From the NCBI GenBank assembly GCA_949316235.1, contig OX438758.1, positions 868,001 to 932,000 of the forward strand: a stretch of DNA of 64,000 nucleotides, given 5' to 3'. The stretch comes from Oegoconia quadripuncta. Its lineage: Eukaryota > Arthropoda > Insecta > Lepidoptera > Autostichidae. Below the pieces are notes generated by a model. It searched no databases. It had not been told where the DNA came from and was given only the letters and a program-made list of their open reading frames with translations. The translations under genes were made by a program, and so were the position numbers. Within the stretch, counting starts at the first letter, position 1; every line of letters starts with the position of its first letter. Below are positions 21,612-32,614 of this stretch, one piece after another.

Positions 21612-21881
21612 TATAATATTATAAATGCCAAAGTTTGGATGCTTGTTGTTTGTTGCTCATCACGGCGAACCGTTTTTTGCTGAACCGATTTTGATGAAAT
21701 ACTTCACGCGAAATATTGCTGCGAAACGGATGAACGGATTTGGATGAAATTTGGTATATAGATATACCCTGGATTAAGACATAGGATTTTTTTTAAGTGA
21801 GTAGTTCCCGCGGGATAAATAAGTCAAACATATCCGCGATTAAGCTATTCCACGCAGGCGAAGCCGCGGGCGGAAAGCTAG
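21612..21881 (+). mobile_element. Helitron-like non-autonomous element, fullest copy
   Basis: It ends GGCGAAGCCGCGGGCGGAAA then GCTAG followed by T: a GC-rich palindromic stretch and a terminal CTAG, as Helitron 3' ends have. No TIRs or target duplications were seen, which fits. No coding capacity. The family call is inference. Confidence 0.5.
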
Positions 21882-21925
21882 TCTTGATTTCAATAATATT
21901 TTTTTTTAATTTAAATTAAATTATA

Positions 21926-22832
21926 CTTGGACATATACAGACAGCGCCATCTAGTTCCACACTAAGCAACTAGGCTTGTGTTGTGGATACCAGATGGTTG
22001 ATACACTACACAAATACATTTTTTTTTGTAAATAAATACATATATAAATGAAAAACATCCATAACTCGGGTACACATGTCCGTATTCATCATACAAACAT
22101 ATGCCCCTAGCGGGATTCGAACCCGCGACCTTTTGAGCAATTTCTACAAAAAAGAGCAATCAGAGCAATATATAAATTACGCTGCCGTGATTCTCTAAGA
22201 TATCTGTTTAAAGAAATAAGTATTTTAACTGTTGCATCCCAATATATATATATGACAGTATAATGTATGTACGCAAAAATATATGCCTATTTCGCAAACA
22301 TTCTGATAATCATAATTTGAATACTAGAAACAAAAATAAAATTGAAATTCCACAATTTAGACTTAGCAAGGTTAGCACATCCTTTGTGGGACACAGCATA
22401 CGCTTTTACAATAAAATACCAGAACATGTATTGAGTTTAACAGAGCAGAAATTTAAACGTCACATTAAAGAAACTCTGTGTAAGAAGGGTTATTACAGGA
22501 TAGATGATTATTTAGGCGATAAGGAGGTCTGGTGTTAGCTGGTCGTATGTTAATTGCTATTGTTTTGTAATTATGTAATATAAGATGTAGTATTGTTGTA
22601 AATATGGAAACTAAGTGAAAAGATGTGTTGTTGCGGAGTTTCTTGTCGCTTCTTCTCCCTAACCATAACACCTTGTGAAGCGATGTAGTTAAAAAAAGAA
22701 AAATAGCATGTTGACTTTCAATAAGTGATATTTTTTTATCCTACATTGAATAAAATATTTTTGATTTTGATTTTTGATTTTTTGGTATAGCAGCAGAGTT
22801 TCTAACCACTACACCAAACAGGTCGTCAATAT
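21926..22832 (-). repeat. SINE family 2 split by a LINE
   Basis: The body and B box lie at 21926-22136; the missing head (CTAACCACTACACCAAACAG) reappears at 22784-22832. The two parts are contiguous in intact copies, so the LINE at 22137-22783 was inserted into this SINE. Confidence 0.7.
22137..22783 (+). mobile_element. Jockey/CR1-like LINE 3' end nested in a SINE
   Basis: Decayed coding (IRAIYKLRCRDSLRYLFKEI, then the open frame 22263-22538 with HNLNTRNKNKIEIPQFRLSK) is followed by a 3' UTR with AATAAAATATTTTTGATTTT. It is related to but distinct from the family at 6405 and 29075. Confidence 0.7.
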
Positions 22833-22899
22833 AATACACATATACAATGTGTGTTCCTGTGTGTGTGTGTTTGGTTGGGTCTATCTAGTTTACAGAATA

Positions 22900-23250
22900 C
22901 TAGTTTTTCGCCTGCGGCTTCGCCTGCGTGGAATAATTTTATCACGAATGTGTGTAATTTGTTTGTCCTAAACTACTCAGTTTATCGGCATAAAGTATAT
23001 CCTAAATCCATGGCATGCTCTATCTATATACCAAATTTCATTCAAATCCGTCGATCCGTTTCGCAGCAATATTTCGCGTGAAGTATTTCATCAAAATCGG
23101 TTCAGCAAAAAATTTTGCCTATATGTCCATTCCGGTCCTAATATGTCTATCAACCAAATTCCATCCAAATCCGTCTAGACGTTTATACGTGATTAGGTAA
23201 CATACAGACATACATACACACGCACACAAACTTTCGCATTTATATAATTT
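22900..23250 (-). mobile_element. Helitron-like element
   Basis: Starts CTAG then TTTTTCGCCTGCGGCTTCGC, the reverse of the family 3' end, and runs into CACACAAACTTTCGCATTTA. Confidence 0.5.
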
Positions 23251-23391
23251 GTTTTTTCGAGGGTTACTAAACTTCCAATTTATAGTTAGGTATTGCTGAA
23301 TTTTTTTCTTTTTTCTTATCTTATTACACTTACAGGAGGTTACGTTTAAAGCCCTATTTACTGAAACTGCGACGGTATTCCGGCCATTATT

Positions 23392-23560
23392 AAATCAAAT
23401 CAAATCAAATCAAAATATTGTATTTCATAGGATAAAAGGTCACTATTAATATTACATTTAAATTTACGGCTCATTCACAGAGCTGACTCCCCAGAGAAGA
23501 ACGAGCAAGAAACTCTAGGGTTGCTCTTTTAAACAGATTATGGGTTACAATTTGTGATTT
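23392..23560 (-). mobile_element. Jockey-like LINE 3' UTR
   Basis: ATCAAATCAAATCAAATCAA tail followed by the reversed 3' UTR motif GAGAAGAACGAGCAAGAAAC. Confidence 0.65.
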
Positions 23561-23606
23561 CATAATTATATGAATAATAAGACAGCTATGTCCAGTATGT
23601 ATATTA

Positions 23607-24030
23607 TTAGGTCCTTACCTATGAAATTGGCGTTTTGTATGAAGAATTTCATTAAGACTGTTTTCTCCATACAAACATTTTTGATTTTTTTTTTGGGAAC
23701 GGCAAATCCAAATTTAGCTAAACTTTGTGTGTATTATCGGATAACATTAAGTTAAGTATAGGCAGCGTTAATTCTTAAAAGTAACCGCTTTACAAAAGTT
23801 TCAGCGAATCTAAGAAATGATTATGGGAAGCACATGAAAAGAGCTCTGTTCAATTTTTTTTTATTATGTGATTTAGCCCAGTCATTAAAAAATATTTCAT
23901 GTGAAACCTTGAAATAATATTCCATTTTCCAAATAAAAAACAAATTTGGATATAGCTTTGAAAATCGCAGGAATTGGTACATATGATTAACGAAGAAAAA
24001 AAAACTCCAATTTCATAGGTAAAGACCCAA
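23607..24030 (+). mobile_element. TTAGGTC-family TIR element, reference copy (424 bp)
   Basis: Flanked by TA on both sides. The left end TTAGGTCCTTACCTATGAAA pairs with the right end (reverse complement TTGGGTCTTTACCTATGAAA). No real coding capacity. TIRs plus a TA target duplication fit a Tc1/mariner-type MITE. Nine copies were found in the window. Confidence 0.85.
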
Positions 24031-24200
24031 TATTATTAAATTCTTTATTGCAAACAAAAATAAAATACAAAGAACATTTTAACATAAATGATAAAGTGTA
24101 CAAAGCCATTGCATATTGCGAACGTGCGAGCGCGAGCTACTGCACCATCTCAATGAAATGGAGACTTAGGTATTTGCTATCACGGAAATATTTTTCTGTA

Positions 24201-24895
24201 TACAGGATGTAATCGTTAAGTGTGCACAGGCGATTATTCCGTAACTATTATAGATATCAAAAGACTTTAAACTGATATCGAAAATACTTTACCTAATTAG
24301 TAAAATGAAATTAATAACTTTTTAAAAATAAAACGAGAAATATCCAAAAAAATTACATTAAACACTTCCATACATTTAGCATGAGATAGTAGAGATTTTA
24401 GTTTCCTTATTTTAAGTGGAATAGTATCAACTCATTTTACCCTTATCATTTTATAATTATGTATTATGATAGTGATGAATTTCAAGTAGATACACGTGTA
24501 GGTTAATTATCTTACCAATTCAAATTAATAATAAACCTTGTTTCAATATCGCATTGATTAGAACTGGCTGAAAAGCAACATACTAAATAAAAATAAAAAA
24601 AAAGATACTATTTGGTGTTCGTTCTAAATTCAAATTCTTTATCGCGGATTCTCGTTCCCGCCAATTTATTGCGTTTTTTCAATTAATAGGTACAAAATTT
24701 TGTACTTACTAAGCAATAAAATGTATGGGAGTGTTTAATAATTTTTTTTTGGATATTTCTCGTTTTATTTTAAAAAAGTTATTAATGTCATTTTACTCAT
24801 TAGGTAAAGTACTTTCGATATCAGTTTAAAGTTTTTTGATATCTATAATAGTTACGGAATAATCGCCTGTGCACACTTAACGATTACACCCTGTA
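24201..24895. mobile_element. TACAGGGTGTAA fold-back element, 695 bp
   Basis: TACAGGATGTAATCGTTAAG (24201) is matched inverted at 24876-24895, with TA on both flanks. The arms are about 190 bp long (to GGATATTTCTCGTTTTATTT) with mismatches. The centre (about 24396-24705) has no ORF. Confidence 0.75.
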
Positions 24896-25499
24896 TACAG
24901 TAGGTGTACATATGTCATGCATCGAGCTATGGAGAGGGTGATGCTCGGCGTTTCATTTATTTTATTTTATTTTCTTGGGAAATCCAACAGCTGTTTTACA
25001 AATTATCACTTAAACTAAAAAAACTTAATGCCAATTAGAGGTTTCCACTGGTAGAACCTACTTAAACTTAATTTAAAAAAAATTACATTACATTGCATTC
25101 AGAGAACGGTTGGGAGTCCGTTTCTACTCAGTAAAACAGTTGATGAGGGTACAGAGCTGTACTAACTCGACCGTTTCTCGATGCGCTATCGGGGGCGGTG
25201 TCGCCGCTGTCTGTCGGCGCTAGACGCCAACACGAGGTGGAGCTTAAATGTGTTTAATTCAGACGCTCAGTCGTCGTTCGATTAAAGCCTGGAAGTATGC
25301 CACTTTTTTTTTTTTTATGCACGAAAGCTCGTACTTAACCTCAATCTATGGTCTATGGTCCAGGGAGGCCGTCAAGAAGTTAGAGCTGTCAAGGTTTCAC
25401 TACGTGATCGAATCACATCAACAGTCCGTAAACATTCCACTGCAGGGATTGACCTTCCATCATATTGAGGGAGTATAGGCCATAGTCCTAGTAGTAGTC
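24896..25499. other. Unassigned DNA with a SINE family 1 scrap
   Basis: 25308-25345 is a SINE family 1 tail in minus orientation (TTTATGCACGAAAGCTCGTA). The rest shows no recognisable gene. Confidence 0.35.
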
Positions 25500-25735
25500 C
25501 TAGAGGGAGTAATGGCCCAGTGCGGGTTGATTCACATGCCTTCGAATTCATTTATTTTTAAATTTCTCAGTCATGGAGGTTTCCTTCACCGTTTAAGAGC
25601 AGTCGGATAAATGCACATAAGTAATTTAATTAAATTTAAAAACTTATTAGTCTCAGCCTGCCTGAGGATCGAACCTGGACCCCCCAAATTGGGAGACTGT
25701 GTCTCCTCCAGTGAGCCACAGATGCTACTACGACG
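25500..25735 (-). repeat. SINE family 4, minus copy
   Basis: Tail CGGATAAATGCACATAAGTA and head (GAGGATCGAACCTGGACC B box, CAGTGAGCCACAGATG A box) in reverse order. Confidence 0.55.
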
Positions 25736-26111
25736 ACGACCGACGTGATCGAATCTGGGGGTCTACTCTCTAATGAAAATAGCTTCGGACGGCCGTAACT
25801 TCGGACTTTTTCTTTTGCAGTTTGCTGTAGCAAATTATAAACCAATCGTCATTATTTTACTTATGTTGTATACAGGGTGGAAAGATCGAATGCCACGTGG
25901 ATGGCAACTTCCTTAAATACTGGAAATAGCACATTCCGTGTAAAGTAGACTTTCCTTTACATAAACTTTAAACTCATACTGTGGTGTGTGGGTTTGTCAC
26001 AGCCACGGTGCTGTCAGCGGCAATAACTCTCATAGGCGTATAAGGCGTATCAGTGGCGTATCACCGGCGGCATCCGTCTCGGCAGACTGGCTTGAAACAG
26101 TAGCCTTATTA
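25736..26111. other. Unassigned DNA
   Basis: Contains a single TACAGGGTGGAAAGATCG end at about 25871 without a visible partner. Confidence 0.35.
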
Positions 26112-26378
26112 TACACCGTGTAACGGTTAAGTGTAGTCATATTTTAAGGGCTTGTTCTACCCATCAATACGAACAACTTTTACTATGGGGGCAACTTCGA
26201 AATCGCGAAAAAAAAATGAGCTGTTCCATAGAAAATTTCAATAACCTCCCGATGCAATGTATGAAACAGCTGAATTTTTTTTCGCGATTTCGAAGTTGCC
26301 CCCATAGTAAAAGTTGTTCGTATTGATGGGTAGAACAAGCCCTTAAAATATGACTACACTTAACCGTTACACCCTGTA
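26112..26378. mobile_element. TACAGGGTGTAA fold-back element, 267 bp
   Basis: The arms (TGTAACGGTTAAGTGTAGTC at 26119 and its inverse near 26352) run about 115 bases each, close to identical. The short centre is about 35 bases. Its terminal motif is shared with 24201-24895. Confidence 0.8.
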
Positions 26379-27044
26379 TTATACTGTATAGTATTCACAG
26401 TCTCACTATATCCATATTCTGACGTATTTATTTATAATACTATTACGTAATTATTATTTTGTATATTTACACTACACTATATACACACACTAACCAGACT
26501 ATAATTATTTATTATTATTCTGCTCATTATTGTACCTCACGTGGCGTCCGTGCGTCACTGGCCATTTGGGGGCACTGAAAACCAGCGCTGTGATTCGTCG
26601 CAGCATGAGCTGAGTGCTAACCCATTTGTGCACGCCGCAACACGTGGCAGCATTGTCGGGATCTTCTTCATAATTGTATTTCTGTTTTAGCTATAATTTA
26701 CTACTTCTTTGTTTTTGGTTCGTGTTGTGGCGTTCATAATAAACTATTCTTATTCTTATTCTTTATTTTTAAAAACAATAAATTCTGCATTTATGGATTT
26801 ATGAAAAGTCACTTGGCAGGACTCGAACCGGTAAAATTCAACAAAAAAATAGCATGCCGCATTTTATGATGCAGATCGAAAGGGTTACTGATTAGGTCAA
26901 TTTTTCTACAAATAACAAACACTATGTGGACTATGGCCCATACTCCCTCATTATACGAGGAAATGCCTATATCCCTGCAGTGGGATGTTTACGGGCTGAG
27001 ATGATGAATTTGCCCTATTTTTTTTTCCTTACGATAAAAAACTC
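26379..27044. other. Probable LINE 3' end and unassigned DNA
   Basis: 26560-26770 ends CATAATAAACTATTCTTATT with ATTCTT repeats, like a retroelement 3' end, but no protein motif is visible. Confidence 0.35.
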
Positions 27045-27420
27045 ATATATGTCGGAGATAGCGATAAATTAACGATAGAATTAATTATTCGAATGGTCAA
27101 CTGACTATCATAATACGCGGTTTGCTGTGGGAACTAAACTTGGTGGCGCTCGTATCGCCGGAAACCGAGCGGTGACGACGTTAACGGTAATATAAGGTCT
27201 GCACATCGAAAATGACGGACACTTTTGCTACCAGCCGTCGAAGGAGTCGGAGCTCCACTGAACACATCACCGACTGTGAGTGATTTGATTATTATCACCG
27301 TCGCTTGGAAGAATCCGGTGAGTCGTTAGCTAATAAGAAGTTGATCATGGGATTTGAGCAAGGAGAAACTATAGACAAGGTACGGCTGAGTTTCACAGTG
27401 TGCACACGGGGGCCAAGTTG
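27045..27420 (+). repeat. Family 6 repeat
   Basis: GATAGCGATAAATTA, CACTTTTGCTACCAGCCGTC and CTTGGAAGAATCCGGTGAG are shared with 31250-31660. Identity unknown. Confidence 0.55.
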
Positions 27421-27470
27421 TATGGCACGAGGGGCGTGCATATGTTTTCTATTGAACAGAAAGCATCTCA

Positions 27471-27815
27471 GGTTTCATGATCATAATCGAATGTGAATAC
27501 GTTGTCGTTTTCCTATAGTAGCTTGCAATAATATCGCCTTTGCCCGAGCACCCTTTACCACGCGACTGGCACGCGTCCCGGTCGCTAGTAACGCCCACCC
27601 CCGAACCCGCCTTCTCCGATATATATATGTCGTAGATAGCGATAAATTAGGTTTCATGATCATAATCGAATGTGAATACGTTGTCGATTTGCCTATGGTG
27701 GCTTGCAATAGTATCGCCATTGCCCGAGCCACCCTTTACCATGCGACTGGCACCGTCCCGGTCGCTAGCAACGCCCACCACCCCGAACCCACCTACTTCG
27801 ACATATACATATGAT
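27471..27815 (+). repeat. Tandem duplication of the family 6 3' part
   Basis: Two head-to-tail units of about 170-180 bases (27471-27650 and 27651-27815), each starting AGGTTTCATGATCATAATCG and containing CGACTGGCAC and GTCCCGGTCGCTAG. Confidence 0.75.
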
Positions 27816-28326
27816 CTGGGTAATTGGCTTTTTGGTATACATAATATCACAATATAGTTGTAAAAGAATTTCAGATTCCAATGTCAGTGATATCTGTATA
27901 AGTTGTGAATCACTGTTACTATTCTTAAATAAATAAAATAAAAAATAAATTAAAGCGCCAGATCAGTCGACGAACTTCCGCCAAACTAAGTGTCAACTTA
28001 ATAAATGTTACCTGCATCAAATTCTCGCCCTTTGCTTGTAAAACCACAGACTAAGCCAAGCTAATGGCTCGTAATTACATGTTTAGTGGCTTACTGCCGC
28101 CAACCGTGAAGCCAGAACACGACACGGGCGGGGCGATCTGTGCACCCCAAACTGTACTTAGCAGAGGAAGGTTTTAAGGTAAGTACCTATCGGACAAGCA
28201 ATACAGTGATAAGGCCGCCTAATTTGCTCTTTTCAGTATTGTGCTTTGTAAAATGTATATTCTCCTTTGTGTTATAAAATGTATTTGTATTGTATTGTAC
28301 ACGATTTACAGGTACTTAATTGAAAA
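27816..28326. other. Unassigned DNA
   Basis: No recognisable gene or repeat boundary. Confidence 0.35.
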
Positions 28327-28570
28327 CTAGTTTTTCGCGCGGCGCCGCCTGCGTGGATTAACTTTATCGTGAATGTGTGTAATTTGTTTGTCCCGGGGGA
28401 ACTACTCAGTTTATCGGTACAAAGAGTCTAAAAATACTTTATTATTTTACTGGTACAGTCCGCAACACAATTAGGTGGCAGGTCTTTATTTATAAACTAC
28501 CTTTCCGTCCACGACTTCGTCCGCGTGGAAGATTTCATCCAAATCCGTCCAGTCCAAATACGTGAATGGG
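28327..28570 (-). mobile_element. Helitron-like element running into a microsatellite
   Basis: CTAG then TTTTTCGCGCGGCGCCGCCT opens the reversed 3' end. The 5' part (ATTTCATCCAAATCCGTCCA) ends where the CA repeat starts. Confidence 0.5.
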
Positions 28571-28669
28571 TAACACACACACACACACACGCACACGCTC
28601 ACGCACGCGCACACGCACACGCTCACGCACGCGCACACGCACACGCACACGCACACGCACACACACGCA

Positions 28670-28756
<87 letters not shown>
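28571..28756. repeat. (CA)n / (CACG)n microsatellite
   Basis: About 185 bases of alternating CA with CG-containing variants in the left half and about 65 bases of pure CA at the right. All ORFs here are artefacts. Confidence 0.95.
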
Positions 28757-28857
28757 TGTTGTTGTGGATACCAGATGGTTGATATACTACATAAATACAT
28801 TTTTTTTCTACTTATTATAAATGAAAACATCCATAACTCGGGTACACATGTCCGTCA
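28757..28857 (-). repeat. SINE family 2 fragment
   Basis: GTGGATACCAGATGGTTGAT through CATAACTCGGGTACACATGT; head and B box missing. Confidence 0.7.
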
Positions 28858-29074
28858 TATTTTATAATATTAGTTGGGATTGGTATATATGTAGGAGAAT
28901 GTCTAAAAGGAAATTGGTATTCAAGTTTAACTGAAATCTGTTTATCACGTGATAGATGAAAAGTAAAATATAACAAAATCCAACAAAGACCCTCCAAATC
29001 ATAAAAATTAAACCTGCTACCAATTGTGTTGCCGACTGTACACCTAAAATAGAAACTACTACTTAATCAAAAAG

Positions 29075-29876
29075 CAATTTTCCCTTGAGAAGAACAAGCA
29101 AGAAACTCGAAGGGTTGCTCGTTTCAAAACGGGATTTTTTTAATATTACAAAAAGGTTTAATAATATAATAATGAAATATATATATAAATATAATATAAA
29201 TGATTACAAAAAGGTTTAATAATATAATAATGAAATACATTATTAAACGTGAAACAGCCTGGCATCTGAACGAGCTGATTATGACCAGGAATGATTATCA
29301 TCTAAATAGTCTGATATTTTCGTTTACTTCATAAATGTCGTGTCGTAAGTATCAGGAAGTCAAAGTAAATGCGGAATGTAGAGAAGTGTGCAAAGGACTC
29401 CACCGACAAGAGCATAGCTCTTATATAGAAGAGACAGTCTGATGTTTTATAATATGCATCTTTAATAAGTTTCTGTTTTATAGTGTCTTTAAATTTATTG
29501 AATGGAAGATTATGTATATCAACAGGAACCTTATTGAAAAAGCGTATACATAACCCTTTGAATGAATTACTGACTTTGCGGAGGCGACTTATATGACCTG
29601 CAAGTTTATCTTTATTTCTTGTATTGACATCATGTTTATCACTATTTTTCCTAAATGATGCTATTTTTTTTTTGACATATATTAGATTTTCAAAAATGTA
29701 CTGTGACGAAAAGGTTAGAATATTATACTCTTTAAATCTGTCTCTAAGTGACACTGCAGGTCTCAATTGATAAATTGCGCTAACGGCTCGTTTTTGTAAA
29801 ACAAAGATTGTATTTATATCCGCGGCATTTCCCCACAGCAAGAAATTGCGGAAATCAAGCCCGCTAAAACCTATAA
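29075..29876 (-). mobile_element. Jockey-like LINE 3' end, best-preserved coding copy
   Basis: On the minus strand, coding from about 29873 to 29435 reads FRNFLLWGNAADINTIFVLQ, LRDRFKEYNILTFSSQYIFE, CIRFFNKVPVDIHNLPFNKF and DAYYKTSDC, the polymerase C-terminus. The last 34 residues of the open frame do not match other copies, and the 3' part (29075-29330) is rearranged with a duplicated AAAAAGGTTTAATAATATAA (29151 and 29211). Confidence 0.75.
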
Positions 29877-29948
29877 GCTATATACTAATTTGTACAGTGC
29901 CGCTGTATAGCTGAATCCGATAGCGGAGACACTATATCAAACCGCTTT

Positions 29949-30180
29949 AACCGCCTCCGTGGCTCAATGGTTGGTTGTAGGCATTTTAGCTACCACCATC
30001 TTATCTCAATCTACCGCAAAGCAGCAATGTTAATAGCATTGTTGTGTTCCGGTTGTCAGAGATAAGATAGGTAATGTGTTGAGGTTTCCGGGTCAGTACG
30101 CTTACATCTTCGACCTCATCTTCACTTAACATCAGGTGTGATTGAGGTCAAGTACCAACCCGTTTAGCATAAAAAAAAAA
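29949..30180 (+). repeat. SINE family 1 with deletion
   Basis: CCTCCGTGGCTCAATGG head followed directly by the body (CTACCACCATCTTATCTCAA). The B-box region is deleted. Tail AGCATAAAAAAAAAA. Confidence 0.75.
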
Positions 30181-30704
30181 CGATAGAGCACTATTGCACC
30201 CACCCACAAGTCATAGCGAGACGTCCACTGTTAGTCTTCTGAGGGACTCGTTACAGACACCCTCCATTATTATATGGTAAATAACCTAGAAGACGTCACA
30301 TTCTGTGCAATTAGGAGATGTGGCTAAATATCCTCGGACGGCTTAACCGATATCCATCAAACATTCAATCTATATAATAATAAAAATATATAAATCGAAA
30401 GACTATGATATCATCTAAATACACCGAAAAAAATTGTTAAAACATCGAAATGGCTTGACCATTTCACATCATACATGGCTAAGAACCTGCCCCCTTGTCA
30501 AGTCTTTAATATAAAAAAATGCACACAAATCGGACCGTGCATTACTAAGATTTAATTAATTAAGATTCAGTGTAATTGGTGCAAAAATGTATCTATCACC
30601 TTTTGACATACTTAGTTATAAGTAGTTAAGCCGTTTTAAGATTATTTTTATTAAGATGCTTTCAAAATTCTTTTTTATACTTGAAATTTCTATGCCTACA
30701 GTTT
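30181..30704. other. Unassigned DNA
   Basis: AT-rich; no gene or repeat ends seen. Confidence 0.35.
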
Positions 30705-30842
30705 CATAGTGTTATCGTACTACATGCATTTGAGTGTTGTGCTCGTCTGTAACTAGAGTTCATACCAGATAATATTAGTTTTAAATGATTTTCTAGGATG
30801 TAATGTATGTACTCTGTTGGTGAGCCTAAATAAATAAAGATA
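30705..30842 (+). repeat. Family 6b repeat ending GGTGAGCCTAAATAAATAAA
   Basis: The reverse complement is found at 55519-55700 (TTTATTTAGGCTCACCAAC), where it interrupts a LINE. Confidence 0.6.
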
Positions 30843-30849
30843 CGTCCGG

Positions 30850-31165
30850 ACAAAGACTGGACGCACACAACGCAGTCTAACACATAACACCCATCATTTT
30901 TCGGCCCTATCACTACAAGTATAAGTGTGGTTTTCGCTGCGTTCACATTTCCGATATTGTCGCGCGGCGATCTTACACTGATACGTTCAGGGTTGTCGAG
31001 CTGTCTTCTGTATCGATAATACCACAGTGAACACCAAATTCCAATAGCTTTAGGACAATATATAACTTGTTAACGTGTTCGAGCGTAGCAGAATAGGATG
31101 TTGATCTATTGTCAGAGCTTTCGGTTAAGGCGAATGTTATCAATCTATGTCCCTTAGACAACAGC
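30850..31165 (-). pseudogene. Coding-like segment of unknown origin
   Basis: Two minus-strand frames, 31161-30973 and, from about 31010, a second frame reading on to about 30845 (RSPRDNIGNVNAAKTTLILV, CYVLDCVVCVQSLSGRIF), give sensible protein composition when joined by a frameshift. No family recognised. It abuts a repeat and may be a decayed element or a lost host exon. Confidence 0.3.
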
Positions 31166-31249
31166 TTTTTTTACAGGCTTCTTAGAAGTTGCTTAGACTG
31201 TAGAAAATATAAATGTCAGTACATCATGTACACAGCTGCGTCGTACCTA

Positions 31250-31660
31250 CCATAGTACGTGGTTTGCTCAAGAATTGAACCCGGTGGCGCGGATATCACC
31301 GGAAATGGCGCGGTGACGACGTTTACAGATATATTAGGTCTGGACCAATGAGATTCACTTTGCTACCAGCCGTCAAAGTAGATGGACCACCACTTAGCGC
31401 AACAACGACCATGAGTGACTGTTACCATTATCGCCGACACTTGGAAGAATCCTGTGAGGCGTTACTTAATAAGAAGTTGGTCATGGAATTTGACCAAGAG
31501 AGATTGTAGGCTAATCCATAGATTGCATGCAAAGGCCAAGTTGAATGGCATCCCCATTGGCTTGACATAATATCGTAATTTCCCGAGCTACCCTATACCA
31601 CGAGAGGCACCATCCCAGTCGCTAGCAACGCCCGCGTTTCCCCGACATATACAACTAATT
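31250..31660 (+). repeat. Family 6 repeat, second copy
   Basis: CACTTTGCTACCAGCCGTCA, CACTTGGAAGAATCCTGTGA and CAGTCGCTAGCAACGCCCGC parallel 27120-27815. Confidence 0.55.
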
Positions 31661-31912
31661 AACTATTTGGGTCGATCACCGGAGGGCATCACCAGATCTT
31701 AACTAAATTTATATCGAACCACCCTGATGATAAACCCTATCAAACAGAAAAACAATTGACGAAAATGAACAAAATTAAAAAAGTAATACAAACAGATGAA
31801 AGTAGAAACTCCACTTTTCTGGAGTCAGTTATAAAGTAAGAACACCACATCTTTTAATATCATTTTGTAGAGAAGTTTCTTTTCATAGTGTTTCGTTAAA
31901 ATATGTAAAATA

Positions 31913-32335
31913 TTAGGTCCTTACCTATGAATTTGGCGTTGTGTATGAAGAATTTCATTAGGACTGTTCTCTCCATACAAACATTTTTGTTTTTTTTTTG
32001 GGAACGGCAAATCCAAATTTAGCTAAACTTTGTGTGTATTATCGGATAACATTAAGATAAGTATATATAGGCAGCGTTAATTTTTAAAAGTAACCGCTTT
32101 ATAAAAGTTTCAGCGAATCTAAGAAATGATTATGGGAAGCACATGAAAAGAGCTCTGTTCAAATTTTTTTTATTATGTGATTTAGCCCAGAAATTAAAAA
32201 ATATTTCATGTGAAACCTTGAAATAATATTCCATTTTCCAAATAAAAAACTTTCGATATAGCTTTGAAAATCGCAGGAATTGATACATATGATTAACGAA
32301 GAAAAAAAACTCCAATTTCATAGGTGAATACCCAA
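31913..32335 (+). mobile_element. TTAGGTC-family TIR element, 423 bp
   Basis: TA-flanked. Begins TTAGGTCCTTACCTATGAAT and ends CCCAA. Directly abuts a SINE family 1 copy. Confidence 0.8.
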
Positions 32336-32338
32336 TAT

Positions 32339-32614
32339 AACCGCCTCCGTGGCTCAAACTAAACAACATAGCGTTTACGAATCGGAGGTCGCGGTTTCGA
32401 TTGTTTAGTACTCGATTTGGTTGGTGATGAGGAATTTTAAATGTCCACCTGGCTAGCTACCACCATCTTATCTAATACCGGTTGTCGGATAAGATAGCCA
32501 GTTCCCCAAATAAGATGGTGTTTCCGGTTCAGTACGCTTCCACCTTCGGCCGCATCTTCACTTAACATCAGGTGTGATTGAGGTCAAGTGGCTAACCCGT
32601 TGTGCATAAAAAAA
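32339..32614 (+). repeat. SINE family 1
   Basis: AACCGCCTCCGTGGCTCAAA head, decayed B box, internal deletion and GTGCATAAAAAAAG tail. Confidence 0.75.

Noticed and set aside
28571..28756. CRISPR-like or telomeric array
   Set aside because: Simple dinucleotide repeat without spacers, and the unit is not TTAGG.
28525..28830. Open frames on both strands rich in HTHT, RTRT and CVCV
   Set aside because: They are the CA/CG microsatellite read in different frames; no gene.
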